A stretch of DNA of 64,000 nucleotides from Terramyces sp. JEL0728 (lineage: Eukaryota; Chytridiomycota; Chytridiomycetes; Rhizophydiales; Terramycetaceae), in NCBI GenBank assembly GCA_027603945.1, contig JADIIU010000015.1, positions 62,001 through 126,000 of the forward strand, in the 5' to 3' direction. Under the pieces are notes generated by a model. It had not been told where the DNA came from and searched no databases. It worked only from the letters and a program-made list of their open reading frames with translations. Shown piece after piece: positions 10,658 to 21,046 of this stretch; the first letter of the stretch is position 1, and each line of letters begins with the position of its first letter. The position numbers were made by a program, and so were the translations under genes.

Positions 10658-11626
10658 ATGTTAAATTCATTCAGGCATTCGTTGCAAATCCGATGCAAAG
10701 CAACAATAGCAGCGCAGTTAAGGGAAACAATGCGAAAAGTTCCCAGTCCTGGTAGATTTTAATTTATTAGCAGTGATTGTCGTTTCTTGTAACGATGGCA
10801 AAGAAGCAAGGGGAATGACCTGCTCTTCATTTAATTCCATTTCGCTAAATCCGCCAGTTATTTCATTCAGCATTAAACGGCCCTCCACTACTTTGGAAGT
10901 GCTAAAGCTGTCACCAAAGTTTGCAGTCCATATATTATCATCAAAACAAATATCGCACTCAATCGCATTCTCATCACCAAAAACTCAATCGGATTTCTGC
11001 AAATTCCCTCATTACATGGACACTTTTAACAATGATCTTCCGATTCTGCAAGGTTGCGTTAGCGTACTAATATGCAAACCATTCAAGAAGGATATCGTGG
11101 GGGATCATGATGTCTGGTACGGCGAAATAGTAGATATCAGAGCGGATGGCATTAAGATCATTCAAGGCGAAAAGGAACCACTGAAACCGCTGTTGTATTT
11201 TGATTCAAATTATCGCAGTGTTGGAGATGAAGTATTTATTGAAGCATTCGAGAATAGCAAATTAGAATTCCAAGACTGGACGCATAGAGCGCATGTACGA
11301 ATGGCATGGATTTACATCCGCGACGATTCGTATTCACAAGAAGAGAGCTTTGCCATGATAAAGTAATCCAATTTAACCGCAGAAAAGGGATCGTACAGTA
11401 CAATCTGTCCAACCAGGAGCGAATCAGTCACGGGTATAATCATACAATCACCACGTTCTTTTCCAAACTGGTTGCTCTAGCTTTAGAGAACGACGTGAAA
11501 AATGGAAGCGGAAACGATGACTTTTTGGATTTCTTGGAACGATATCCAAAGCTCGACACTTTCAGTACCATTTTCAACTACTACGCCAAAGAAATACTAT
11601 ACAGCGACAAAGCAAAGACATCGTAA
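10658..11626 (+). CDS. Flavin reductase-like FMN-binding protein with C-terminal helical domain
   Basis: 309 residues in three exons (introns 10752-10770, 19 nt; 11363-11382, 20 nt). The first about 25 residues are Arg/Ser/Leu-rich and resemble a mitochondrial presequence. A flavin-reductase-like split-barrel follows: MRKVPSPAVIVVSC, GMTCSSFNSISLNPP, VSFSIKRPS-type segment, then HILSS. From about residue 220 there is a separate helical domain (THRAHVRMAWIYIRDD, then YNHTITTFF) that resembles a small conserved family known alone in bacteria; that recollection is not verified. Probably an FMN-dependent oxidoreductase of unknown substrate. An upstream ORF begins at 10641. Confidence 0.75.
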
Positions 11627-11758
11627 CCCTGCTTTAATCGTAGATACATTGAACCTTTAATCGAACCTACCATAGAATCACTTTCAAAATAAAATAGCAC
11701 TTCCAGTTTCCGCTATGAATTTCGTATATTTAAACTTAAAAGCTCCTTTGAAACTTGC

Positions 11759-13432
11759 ATGGGCTTAACAGGAGAAAGAATTAAACAGCTTCGAGATAAC
11801 TTTGGACAGTCCAAACCGACTCTCATTCGCAGCTACAGCAGAAACAAAAAACCAAAAGTGGAACCCATCAACCGCGATAATTGCAGTTTGTGTTTGGAAC
11901 GGTTTGAAACGGAATTCAATGGTAATTCAAATCGCAAATGTTATCAATTAAAGTGCTGTGGAAATTTCTTGCACAGAGAATGCTACTCCCAATACCGGCT
12001 AAATAAATTCGAGCAGTGTTTATTGTGCAGAGCAATGTTGCCTGATGTTTCCACAGAGCAAATATACAAATCATTTAACAAAGAAGATGAATCTTTAGTA
12101 GTAGCAAATATCGAAAACTCGATTGTCTTTCATCTAGAGACTGAAGGTGAACTGTACGATAATCAAATGGAATTACTGCTCAAAATTTCATCCGATACCA
12201 AACGTGATTCCGCATCTGGATTGGACCTGGTGTTTGTAGTGGATGTTTCTGGAAGTATGCAGGCTGTAAAGTTGGACCTGGTGAAGCAATCCATCATTTA
12301 CCTCATTGAACACCAGCTACAGGAAAGGGACAGATTAGCTATTATTACCTTTAATCAGCATGCCAAAGTTGTTTGCAATTTCACTTGTGTTAACAATGAA
12401 AACAAAGCTGAGCTATCTGCTCTGGTTAATGGCGCGCTGCATGCTGAAGGAGGGACTAGCATCATTGAAGGCATCAAAATGGCATTAGACATGCTTGATT
12501 GTCGATCGATTATCAACCATTCCAGCTGTATTTTGCTTTTTAGTGATGGTTCAGATACCAGGCAAGCAGACAAGCATTGCACATTTGATTATGTTGAAAA
12601 AGCCAAACAAAAAGGGTTGGCAATTCAATGTTTCGGCTACGGCCAAGACCACGATTACAAATATTTGAACGGCATTGCACTTTCTAGTGCCAATGGAAGT
12701 TATGTGTATATAGAATCACCAAATGAAATCAGCGCTGGGCTAGTTGGTGCAGTTGCTGGTATTTCGCCCGTCTGCCCTCAAGATTTAAAAATCATGATTG
12801 ACTGCCGCCCTTCAAAGATGACTGAACTCCACTGCGCTGCATATCCCTCCACGATTGAAGATGGAGTAGGCACAATACACTTGACAAACTTATTTGAGGG
12901 AGAAACCAGGAATATCACTTGTAGATTGGAGTTGTGCCCGAATTGGCATCTCAGCTGTGTAGGATATTTGATTTCAAATTTGCCATACATTAACCAAACG
13001 CCAATTCTAGCAAAACTAGCCAAACCATCGATAGAGCTTCAGAAACAAAAGGCAGAAGATTTATTGCGGCAATCACTTTCTACCTGCATTGCCCTTGCAG
13101 AAGATGGCGACTTTCTGCTTGCTCAAACGCATTTTCAACAGCAAAGAGATGCTCTCGTGAGGCGCCTAAAAGAGCTTCAATCTAAGCATCCACAATTGGA
13201 CTTTGCCATGTTGAATGATCTGCTATTCGATATAGATCAAGTTGCTTCAATCCTTGATCCCCAGATTTTTGAAAATGGAGGCAAAATGGGGGCAATTGCA
13301 AAATTGAGCCATTTAAAAACCGAACTGTCCCAACAAAGAACGTTGAGGCTTCAAAGTGAATATCGCTCGTTGAGACGATACGTTTCGGAAGGCACAAGAA
13401 CTGGTATTTACCGACATCTTACTTTAAAATAA
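11759..13432 (+). CDS. RING-type E3 ligase with vWA domain
   Basis: 557 residues, single exon. Residues 42-95 form a RING (CSLCLERFE..., KCCGNFLHRECYSQY, CLLC), indicating E2 binding. Residues about 155-335 are a von Willebrand A domain with an intact MIDAS site (DVSGS near residue 163, the GGTS loop, and FSDGSD). The remainder is alpha/beta with a C-terminal helical tail. The RING plus vWA order resembles the plant WAV3 group of ubiquitin ligases. TAA stop overlaps AATAAA. A short upstream ATG at 11715 opens an 18-codon frame that overlaps the start. Substrate unknown. Confidence 0.85.
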   Translation: MGLTGERIKQLRDNFGQSKPTLIRSYSRNKKPKVEPINRDNCSLCLERFETEFNGNSNRKCYQLKCCGNFLHRECYSQYRLNKFEQCLLCRAMLPDVSTEQIYKSFNKEDESLVVANIENSIVFHLETEGELYDNQMELLLKISSDTKRDSASGLDLVFVVDVSGSMQAVKLDLVKQSIIYLIEHQLQERDRLAIITFNQHAKVVCNFTCVNNENKAELSALVNGALHAEGGTSIIEGIKMALDMLDCRSIINHSSCILLFSDGSDTRQADKHCTFDYVEKAKQKGLAIQCFGYGQDHDYKYLNGIALSSANGSYVYIESPNEISAGLVGAVAGISPVCPQDLKIMIDCRPSKMTELHCAAYPSTIEDGVGTIHLTNLFEGETRNITCRLELCPNWHLSCVGYLISNLPYINQTPILAKLAKPSIELQKQKAEDLLRQSLSTCIALAEDGDFLLAQTHFQQQRDALVRRLKELQSKHPQLDFAMLNDLLFDIDQVASILDPQIFENGGKMGAIAKLSHLKTELSQQRTLRLQSEYRSLRRYVSEGTRTGIYRHLTLK

Positions 13433-13552
13433 AAGTAAATCTCTTTTGAGCGCATTGCTGTACGACGATCAGTCCCGCCCTAAAGATTTTGTGCCCCATC
13501 CTGTGGCGCAACGACCATTCCAACTTTGAATTTTTTTGTGCTTTCCATAATA

Positions 13553-14849
13553 ATGATCACATACAGGGATGACGAATTGCTGGATGATTTGATAGAACCC
13601 TACGAAACTAAAGCACCCGAGTTGATTGATCTCCTTTTATCCCATGGTAATTTCCCCTTAATTTTGACATGGAATTAAACCAAATGATGCTTGTATTGTA
13701 TCCATTATACATCGGACCGTCCGATTTAATGGATATTTTACTGGACAAGTTTGATTCGGTAAAGCACCTGAACAATAGCGCACTCAAAATCAGGTTTGTT
13801 GTACTTTATTCCAGGATTTGTTACTTTATAATGATGTGGGCGGATAATCACTGGAGTGATTTTGATAACAAAATGCGGTATACTTTGAAATTCTTGTCAA
13901 AAAGAGTTGCATTGGACGAAAGCTTCCTGGACATTTCAGAGCAATTGCTAGAAAAGAGCCGGAAGCCGTTAGAACAATGTGGATATAATTTTGGATTCAT
14001 GGAAAGGACAAGAAATGAACCTGCGCAAGCACCGAAAGGTGAAATCGCTGGCGAAAAAATAAACTGGGTTGCTGATATCGAAAGCGATATTATTGCCAAA
14101 CAGCTTACGCTATACGAGTGGGATCTATTCATAGGGATTAATGTAACATTAATTGACTGTAGCCCCGAGATTTTATTCAACAGCACAGAGGAAAAGCAAA
14201 AGTTACAACAGCATTAAGCAAAGCGATCCAACACTTCAACTTTATTTCTTCATTGTAATTGGAATTAATAGCAGGGTAAAGACTTTAATACTTGTGCAGG
14301 AATCCCTGGATGCAAGGACGCAGGTGCTTTTGAAGTTTATTAAAATTGCCAAAAATTTACGTACGACTAATAATTACAATACACTGATGGCAGTCATGGG
14401 AGGGCTAAATCATTCATCTGTCACACGTCTACACAAAACCCATGAGGCTGCCAGAAGCTACTCGCTCTACGAAGATTTTATCAGTTTACAAAGACTAGTA
14501 ACGGGGAATAATGGATATTTTGCCTATAGACAGGCGCTCAATATTAGTAATCTGCCTTGCATCCCATATATTGGGTTATTTTCAAGAGATATCGCCAGGA
14601 CTTCGGAATTCAAGGACAGGAACCCCAACTTGACCGAATCTATGGACATTACAAACGCAATATCGATGGGCGACACTTTAATGAGATTCCAGAGCTTCAA
14701 ATTAAGGTGGCTGTTGCTAATATAGGCCGTATAGCATCGTAAAAGACTCTAGACTTATAACAAACATTCTTTCATCCCTAACAATGACGGACGAGGTAAT
14801 TTATTTTGACAGAGATGGCTCTGAAACGCTCGAAACACTTAGAACCTAA
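13553..14849 (+). CDS. Short Ras-family GEF (second copy)
   Basis: 398 residues in six exons. A RasGEF_N segment (LYPLYIGPSDLMDILLDKF, then MMWADNHWSDFDN) leads into a CDC25 domain: IIAKQLTLYEWDLF, a KPRD-like PRDFIQQH, QVLLKFIKIAKNL, NNYNTLMAVMGGLN, LPCIPYIGLFSRDI. Introns: 13647-13666, 13794-13814 (21 nt, stop-free, in frame), 14143-14162, 14255-14274 and 14707-14725. The first candidate intron is 20 nt and in phase but ends in TG, not AG. The protein could instead start at ATG 13669, losing 32 residues. It lacks the long disordered N-terminus of the RasGEF at 7982-10630. Confidence 0.85.
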
Positions 14850-14898
14850 AGTAATTTAATTGTAATATAATTTTTGAAATTCAGTTTATATAAGAACA

Positions 14899-15933
14899 TT
14901 AGGAAAATGGAATACGGCCACTAAGTCTTTTCTGCAATTGCGGCGGGACAGGTTTCGCATTGGCATTTGCTGGTGATTTTGGTTCTGGAGCGCTAAATGT
15001 AGGAAAAGGCGGCAATCGCAGCGGAAATTCATCCATTTCCGGGACTTTTGACTTGGCATGCTCATACAAAGTAGTATATTGCGTAGAGGCATTTGCAGCC
15101 CAAGTGTCGACCGAAAGTTTGATTTCACTAATCTTGCTTTTCAACGCATCATTCTACATTAATCAAGCGTACTTCGGCTTTGAGCATTTCAACTACAGTT
15201 TGCGATGGAAACAAATCAGTTGAAGAGGAAAGTCTATTTAAACTAAGTTAGATCCAAATACTTTTCTGTCGAAGTGTATCTAGATTTTAGTTGGTTCGCC
15301 TTCAAATCCTCTACTTGCTTTTGAAGCTTATTTACAATGCATTCCTGCTCTTGCTCCAAAGTAATTTCCATTTGAACTTTTTCGCGCTGAAGTTGATTCA
15401 ATTTCTTTTGTAGCTGGTTTGTAATCTTTTCCTCTTCAGCTTCAACTTTGACCAAGAGGGCTTGTTTTTCTTTTTGCAACGTTTCAATTCGTTTTAATAG
15501 CGTGTTGGAAATAAATTCTTCCTCTTCTTCGGCAGAGGTCTGTAATTTACACATGGTTTTCTTTAAATCCCCATTTTGCGCACTTTTATTAATCCAGAAT
15601 ACCTTAATTTTTGGTTGCTTTCATGGACAGAGTGTAACTCGGACTGAGTTTCTCCCAACATAACTTCAAGCGCGGCAATACGTTGCGTTAAAGCTTCGGT
15701 GATTCCATGTTCGTCACTATTATCAAATTCAGGATACTGTATTCTCTGCAATTCCTTAATCTTTGAATCAAAAGCTTCACGTCGCTCTTTCCTTTGCTTC
15801 TCATAGCTTATCCAATTTTGCTGAATAGCATCGTTTTCCAACTTTGCCTGATATTACTTTTTAAATTTACCCTTTCCAAATCCGCTGCTAATCTATTATT
15901 TACTTCCGCGGCAGAGTTGAGATTGATTGACAT
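14899..15933 (-). CDS. CCDC6-like coiled-coil protein
   Basis: 317 residues in five exons; introns 15848-15870 (23 nt), 15583-15602, 15243-15261 and 15154-15172. The centre is a long coiled coil with the spaced signature EEEEEFISNTLLKRI, EEEKITNQLQKKLN and EQEQECIVNKLQKQ, the same three-part pattern as human CCDC6 (EEEFISNTLF..., EEEFLTNEL..., EQEFQVNKL...). A proline-rich tail follows, as in CCDC6. Human CCDC6 is a scaffold in checkpoint control; the fungal role is unknown. The start codon is 43 bp from the divergent TAM41 start. Confidence 0.8.
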
Positions 15934-15977
15934 TTAGTTTTACTTTGAAAATTCCTTACTTTTTTTGCGGACGGCAA

Positions 15978-17111
15978 ATGCTAGCAACCAAATTATTATT
16001 CAAGAGAAATTTTTCAGTAGCCAATGACCCTACATTGATGGAAAAACTGCAAGGAGTAATCAATGGGTTCAATGCCCCAATTAGATATGCGGTTGCTTAC
16101 GGGTCTGGGGCTTATGAGCAGAGAGGATACGAGAAAGCTAAAGCGGGAAAGGTATTTTCAAGATAATCATAGGATACAATGGTAGACTTTATATTCGGAG
16201 TCACTCACGCTGAGCACTGGCACTCTTTGAATTTGCGACAGCACCCACAGCACTACTCAGCGCTCAAACATTTCAAGGAAGGGACAATTGCGCATGTGCA
16301 AGAAAAATATGGTGCGAGGGTTTATTATAATCCGGACATTATAGTAAACGGGGTTGTAAATAATTTGTAATTATAGCGAATTAAATACGGGGTTGTCTCT
16401 ATGCACCATTTATTACGCGATTTAGAGGATTGGGAAACTTTATATCTCGCAGGAAGGCTGCAAAAACCAGTAAAGATACTCAGAGACGATGCCAAAGTCA
16501 AATTGGCCTCCAAGCAAAACCTTGAGAATGCAGTGCGCGTTGCTTTGCTGATGATGCCCGAAAGATTCACAGAAGAAGATTTGTTTTTGAAAATTGCTGG
16601 ATTATCATATCGTGGCGACTTTAGAATGCTATTTGGGGAAAATCCTCACAAAGTATACAATATTGTGTATGCACAAATCGATGCATTCCATCAAAAATAT
16701 GTTGACATTATCACGGATCTGCCAAATGTGAATTACTTGCCCGACGGCAGTTTAGAGGTATTTGCGGCTAACATCAGCAAGACATGTCTATAAAACTACG
16801 GGGGAGTCTCATTCAAAAACTGCCAAAGAATTTTCAAACGCTACTTCAACACCACTATCTCTGGTCGCTTTCAAAAGCTGGAGAAAAGTCTGTCAATCGT
16901 GAGGAGCCATTTTACTCCCAAAGCATAGCTGAATCGCCGCATATCTCAAGCTGTGTTTCAAAAAGTAATTTAATTTAACCTAGCTGTTCGAGACATTGTT
17001 GGATATCCGGCAATTACCCAGAGCATCAAAGGCATCTTCACCGCTGGCCTATCCAGAACATTCACCTATTCTATGGAAAAGATCAACAAGAAACTCACTG
17101 CTAAAAAATAA
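15978..17111 (+). CDS. TAM41: Mitochondrial CDP-diacylglycerol synthase TAM41
   Basis: Makes CDP-diacylglycerol for cardiolipin at the mitochondrial inner membrane. 350 residues in five exons; introns 16152-16172, 16356-16376, 16758-16777 and 16965-16983. Visible family blocks are VAYGSGAYEQRGY (nucleotidyltransferase motif), MVDFIFGVTHAEHWHSLNL, GARVYYNP, IKYGVVS, YLAGRLQKPVKIL, LPERFTEEDLF-like and AGLSYRGDFRM. The C-terminus (YPAITQSIKGIFTAG) also matches the family end. A short Arg/Ser-rich presequence precedes the fold. Stop overlaps AATAAA. Confidence 0.95.
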
Positions 17112-17148
17112 AATTACGTCACGCAAATCGCTTCCTCTAATTTTGAAT

Positions 17149-18226
17149 ATGAATACAGACTACTACAAGATTCTCAATCTCCAAAGAGACTGCCAAGATG
17201 CAGATATTAAAGCAGCCTATAGAAAACTCTCCCTAAAGGTTGAATTTGTTGTTGACAGTAGTTTCATCCAGAGCGAAACAACGCTCCAGGAACGAAGCAG
17301 ACATTTATGAATATAGCTGAAGCATACGATGTATTGTCGAACGGTACAATTTGCTCATGTAGTTCAGCGAAAAGCTGTTTACGACCAATATGGATCAAAA
17401 GGATTGAAAAACGGTATTCCACCGCGAGATGGTTCCTAGTAATTAATATAGAATACGAAGGCAGTAGTCAAGGATACGAATTCCATGGGGATGCAGAAAA
17501 AGTATTTAACGGATTCTTTGGCACTAAAAATCCGTTTGCGGATTTCTTTGTTGGGCAAGTAGACTCAAATGCAACTACATTTGGAAAGAAATTCAATGGG
17601 TTGCACGGTCTTGCAATGAACAAGTCGATTTTTGCTCCTACGCAAGATCCAGCTTTGGATTTCGATATTAACCTTACCCTTGAAGAACTGTACACCGGCA
17701 CACTAAAGAAAATCAAAGTCTCCCGTAAAGTATTTTAATTTAATGCAGCTATTGAATGATGACGGGATGACTACAAATGTAAGGGAAAAGATTTTGACAG
17801 TGGAGATTTTCCCTGGATGGAAGGCAGGAACTAAAATCATTTTCCCAAAAGAAGGTGACCAAGGACCAAACAAGATTCCAGCTGATATTGCCTTTGTCGT
17901 TAAAGAAACCAAACACGAAAGATTTACCAGAAAAGGAGATGATTTGGTTTTTGTTGCTGAAGTGCCGCTAGTCAATGCTTTAGTCGGCCATCATGTCGAA
18001 ATTATCACTTTGGACGAGCGAATCCTTCGCATACCGGTGAATGAAACCATAAAGTAAATATTATTGACATAGCTTGGAGACTGTAAAGACAATCTACGGA
18101 GAAGGAATGCCGAATTCTAAAACAAAAAAGAAGGGAAATTTGATAATCAAATTCAAACCTACTTTCCCTAAATCTTTGACTGATCAACAAAAAGATTTAT
18201 TGAAGAATACTTTTAACATGAAATAA
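17149..18226 (+). CDS. DNAJB13: DNAJB13-like radial-spoke J-domain protein
   Basis: 325 residues in six exons; introns 17239-17261 (23 nt), 17344-17362, 17432-17451, 17730-17748 and 18054-18072. An N-terminal J domain is followed by FHGDAEKVFNGFFGTKNPF, a segment characteristic of DNAJB13, then the two C-terminal substrate-binding domains (LTLEELYTGTLKKIKVSRK, GDQGPNKIPADIAFVVKE). The catalytic HPD of the J domain is HPE here; human DNAJB13 also departs from HPD. DNAJB13 is an axonemal radial-spoke component, so this supports a motile flagellum. A cytosolic Sis1-type chaperone is the main alternative, but the altered HPD speaks against it. Confidence 0.85.
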
Positions 18227-18302
18227 ACTTTCCTTATTTGTAATTCGGCAGTGTCGCTGTTTGTTTTGTTTTTTAGGTGTAAACAATAACTTGACAGGTC
18301 GC

Positions 18303-19462
18303 ATGGCTAAGAAGGGCAAAAAGGGAGGAAAGCGGCCAAAATCCAAGAAGGGAAAAGAAACCGCCATACCTGCTGGTAAAGTAAATGAATTTTTGACGGT
18401 GATCAAGTATCCATTTTCTAAATTAGAATCGAAGCGAGCAAATTGAGTATGGCACACTTTCGACACCAGTACCTGAAAATGTATTTTGAAGTTTACATAG
18501 AAAAGAGGAAATGAAGATATCAAGGGATGTGTTTACTAAATTGGAGCAAAACCAATTTCGGAATATTAACGTTGTTCTGACAGATATGGACGAAGCAGAT
18601 TTAAAGCGAAAGGAAATGAGCAAATTGGATATCAAGATGCAAAAAGAAATGGCAAATCAAATGGATAATGAATCAAGGTTGCAACAATCGCGAATGAAAG
18701 GTAAGAGGAATTGACAGCAGATCTTCAATTAGTTATTGATCGACTAGAGCGAGACTTGGATTCTAAAGCTGATGATTTGAATGGGCTGGCTGAATTCAGA
18801 ACAAAATCTGAGCAGCAGTTGAATGAAATTATCCAGGAATGGAAAGATAGACAAGCAGCAGCGGTAAAGGATCATGAAATTGCCATGAAAAAGCTATTGT
18901 CAAGACATGAGACGTGTGTCCACAATAACAACATCAGAGCAGAGAGAATAATCAATGCAGCAGAAGGTGTCGCTAGCGGAGTACATTTATTTAATTGTAG
19001 AGGGAACTCGAGAGGATGAGCGAAATCGCATTTGAAGAAGAGCGTCTACACGTGCGATTAAAGGAGCAAATCGAGCTTCTCAAGAGCGACCAAAAGAAGC
19101 TCAGATCAATGGTCGGCCAGATGGAACAAGCTAATATGGAATTGATAAAGCACAACCTGTCAATTGACTATGACTTGCAGTTCCTTGAAGAACAAGATGA
19201 AATTAGCGTTATAGATTCAATGAAAGAAAAGATACCAGGACTACCACCGCTCAAGGAAGAATGGAAAAGGAAATTTAAAACAGTCAAAATTGACGTTCCA
19301 AACAAAGAAACTGCAAATGAAATTGTAGTGCTGGAAATGGTAAAAAGGAAAAAGGAAAATATGGGAATTTCAGGAACCAAAGCCAGCCTACAACCTCCAG
19401 CCGATCTTGGCCCTACACGTTACTATTCGCCATTAAACCAAACACCATTAAAATCTGTTTAA
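18303..19462 (+). CDS. Basal-body-type coiled-coil protein (BBOF1/DUF4515-like candidate)
   Basis: 359 residues in five exons; introns 18407-18426, 18481-18500, 18701-18720 and 18981-19000, all 20 nt. The N-terminus is very basic and Gly/Lys-rich (MAKKGKKGGKRPKSKKGKE), then about 270 residues of almost continuous coiled coil, then a short Pro-rich tail. This composition is typical of ciliary coiled-coil proteins such as BBOF1 (CCDC176) and dynein-regulatory-complex subunits. The assignment rests on layout rather than motifs. It lies right after the DNAJB13-like gene. Confidence 0.5.
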
Positions 19463-19584
19463 AAGGAGTTTTATTTAATTGAATAAACCAGTGATGTGAT
19501 TGCAAATTCTTGTAACAATTGAATTTATTTTTAATAGGGATGTACACATTTACAATCATCTACCAGTCTAGTTTGAATCAAAGC

Positions 19585-20133
19585 TTAAAATAGCTGGAAC
19601 AGGTGCTTGAGGATATTTCGTTTTTGGCATTGGTTTTCATAAACTTCTTCCTCCTCTTCATCTTTATCGAATATAGATTTGCGCTTTTGCGAGGATAGCT
19701 GTTCATGGATAGAGAGCATTTGGAATTCGAATCGGGTTTCTTTGAATTGCATTTTGGATATGGTATCGCGACGCATCTGCTTGCTTTTATACTTTTTTCA
19801 TGTAATCGGTGACACATTCTCGTTTTTCCGTGCATTTTTCCGATGTCCGGTTTTGATCGGGTTTCGCTTTATCCGAAAACCAACGGCCTTATTGATAGCA
19901 GAATTGCATGAAATTTGTGGGAACAGTGTTTGGTGTAGTCTGTTAGGAGAGCATAAATTATTGTAAAAGATATCTGTGAGGTTCTCTCTTGGCTTTGAGG
20001 GACGAACAATGTTTTTTTGTGGAGAACGCTGATTGGCCAAATATCCGTTCGGGTGAAATCCCTTCTTAAAATCGCGCAATCGGCAAAACAACTCGTACCG
20101 GATTGCGCGATACCCGACGACCCTAACAGACAT
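19585..20133 (-). CDS. Hypothetical basic/acidic protein
   Basis: Unrecognised. A 106-codon open stretch (MSVRVVGYRAIRYELF...) can be joined by a 24-nt intron (19792-19815) to a second exon ending 19585, giving 174 residues. The first exon is Arg/Asn/Pro-rich. The second begins KQMRRDTISK, is helical and has a run of five acidic residues (DEEEEE). The intron is at the long end for the window and lacks a clear TAAY motif, so the join is uncertain. The two parts could be separate or non-coding. Confidence 0.35.
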
Positions 20134-20548
20134 TCGTATTATTCCGCAATAACTTTGTAGCACTGAAAAGTCTAATTGGTAATCCTTGCGGCCTGAGATT
20201 AATCACTGTGCATTGGATTTAAGCCCGATTGCATTGCTGGAATGGCAGCACAAGTCACTCTTGATATATCAGGTGGCAGAATATAGTTCCAACATAGGAC
20301 AGCTGATTGCACATTAGTCTTTTACCAGTCGCGACAATTCAGCGTGTAATAAGGCGGCTAACAGGCTCGTTATTCATTTTGAATCAAATAAGCTTTTTCG
20401 CCAAAATGAGGCTGAATTGGCAGGACGATCCACAACTTTCAATTAGCGATAAGCATGCTGGTGGAGCAGATCACTGCGATCCTCAGCCATGTCGTTGTCG
20501 GCGACAATTTAAAAAAAGCATATTTCGAATGCAGCGAGTATTTTTATT
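20134..20548. other. Intergenic stretch with no supported gene
   Basis: 415 bp. A plus-strand frame 20406-20648 (80 codons, start ATG) runs through part of it but has no recognisable features and overlaps the minus-strand gene at 20549-20751. No tRNA-like fold or repeat was noticed. Confidence 0.4.
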
Positions 20549-20751
20549 TCAAATATTCAATACAGCTTCTATGGTATCTAAAACGTATAATAACTATTTA
20601 CAACATGCTTTACAGGAAAAAGGTTTGGACGAACAGCACCTCGCTTGATATTTTGCTTACGATTCTTGTAATAGCGTTCCAATACTCGTTCGCGGGCTGC
20701 GGCTACTTCTTCGTAAATTTCATCAATGCTTCGTTGTTTCATGGTGTTCAT
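20549..20751 (-). CDS. Small hypothetical protein, 60 residues
   Basis: Two exons joined by a typical 20-nt intron (20594-20613, GTAAAG...AATAG). Residues 1-35 are an amphipathic charged helix (RSIDEIYEEVAAARERVLER), followed by a basic NRKQNIKRG segment and a hydrophobic end. AATAAA follows the stop directly. The intron form and poly(A) signal support a real gene. No family is recognised; it may be a small mitochondrial or complex-associated subunit. Confidence 0.4.
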
Positions 20752-21046
20752 TTCGCCCGTTGCTTTTAGGCTTTAAGGAACGAGAAAATTGTGCTATTTA
20801 ACTTACGCCCCAAGTCACCTGACTGGTATTTATGCAATTAAGCCACGTAAGAGCCTTTTTGGTTCCATTCCTTTCCACACATGATCTCTATTTGAGGTGA
20901 TAAGGGAGAATTTTTTTGATTTGTTGGAAATAAGGAACAAAAGTGGTGCGATTGCGCAACTTTATAATCCCGTGCGATTGCTCAATCCCATCTATTCTTG
21001 TAAATGCACTTTATTCAAAATTAATATTCCGATTCAGCCCATTGAT
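20752..21046. other. Intergenic region with short direct repeat
   Basis: 295 bp upstream of the 60-residue gene and downstream of MoaC. It holds two copies of GTGCGATTGC about 30 bp apart (near 20945 and 20973). Nothing else is supported. Confidence 0.4.

Noticed and set aside
14797..14813. 17-nt GTAATT...ACAG segment as a last intron of the second RasGEF
   Set aside because: Removing it ends the protein after two residues and breaks the acidic tail; the read-through frame fits better.
19798..20163. Start at 20163 for the hypothetical minus-strand gene
   Set aside because: The first codon there is GTG; the first ATG of the frame is at 20133, which was used instead.
20406..20648. 80-codon plus-strand frame with several cysteines
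   Set aside because: Overlaps the minus-strand 60-residue gene that has a typical intron and poly(A) signal; no recognisable features.
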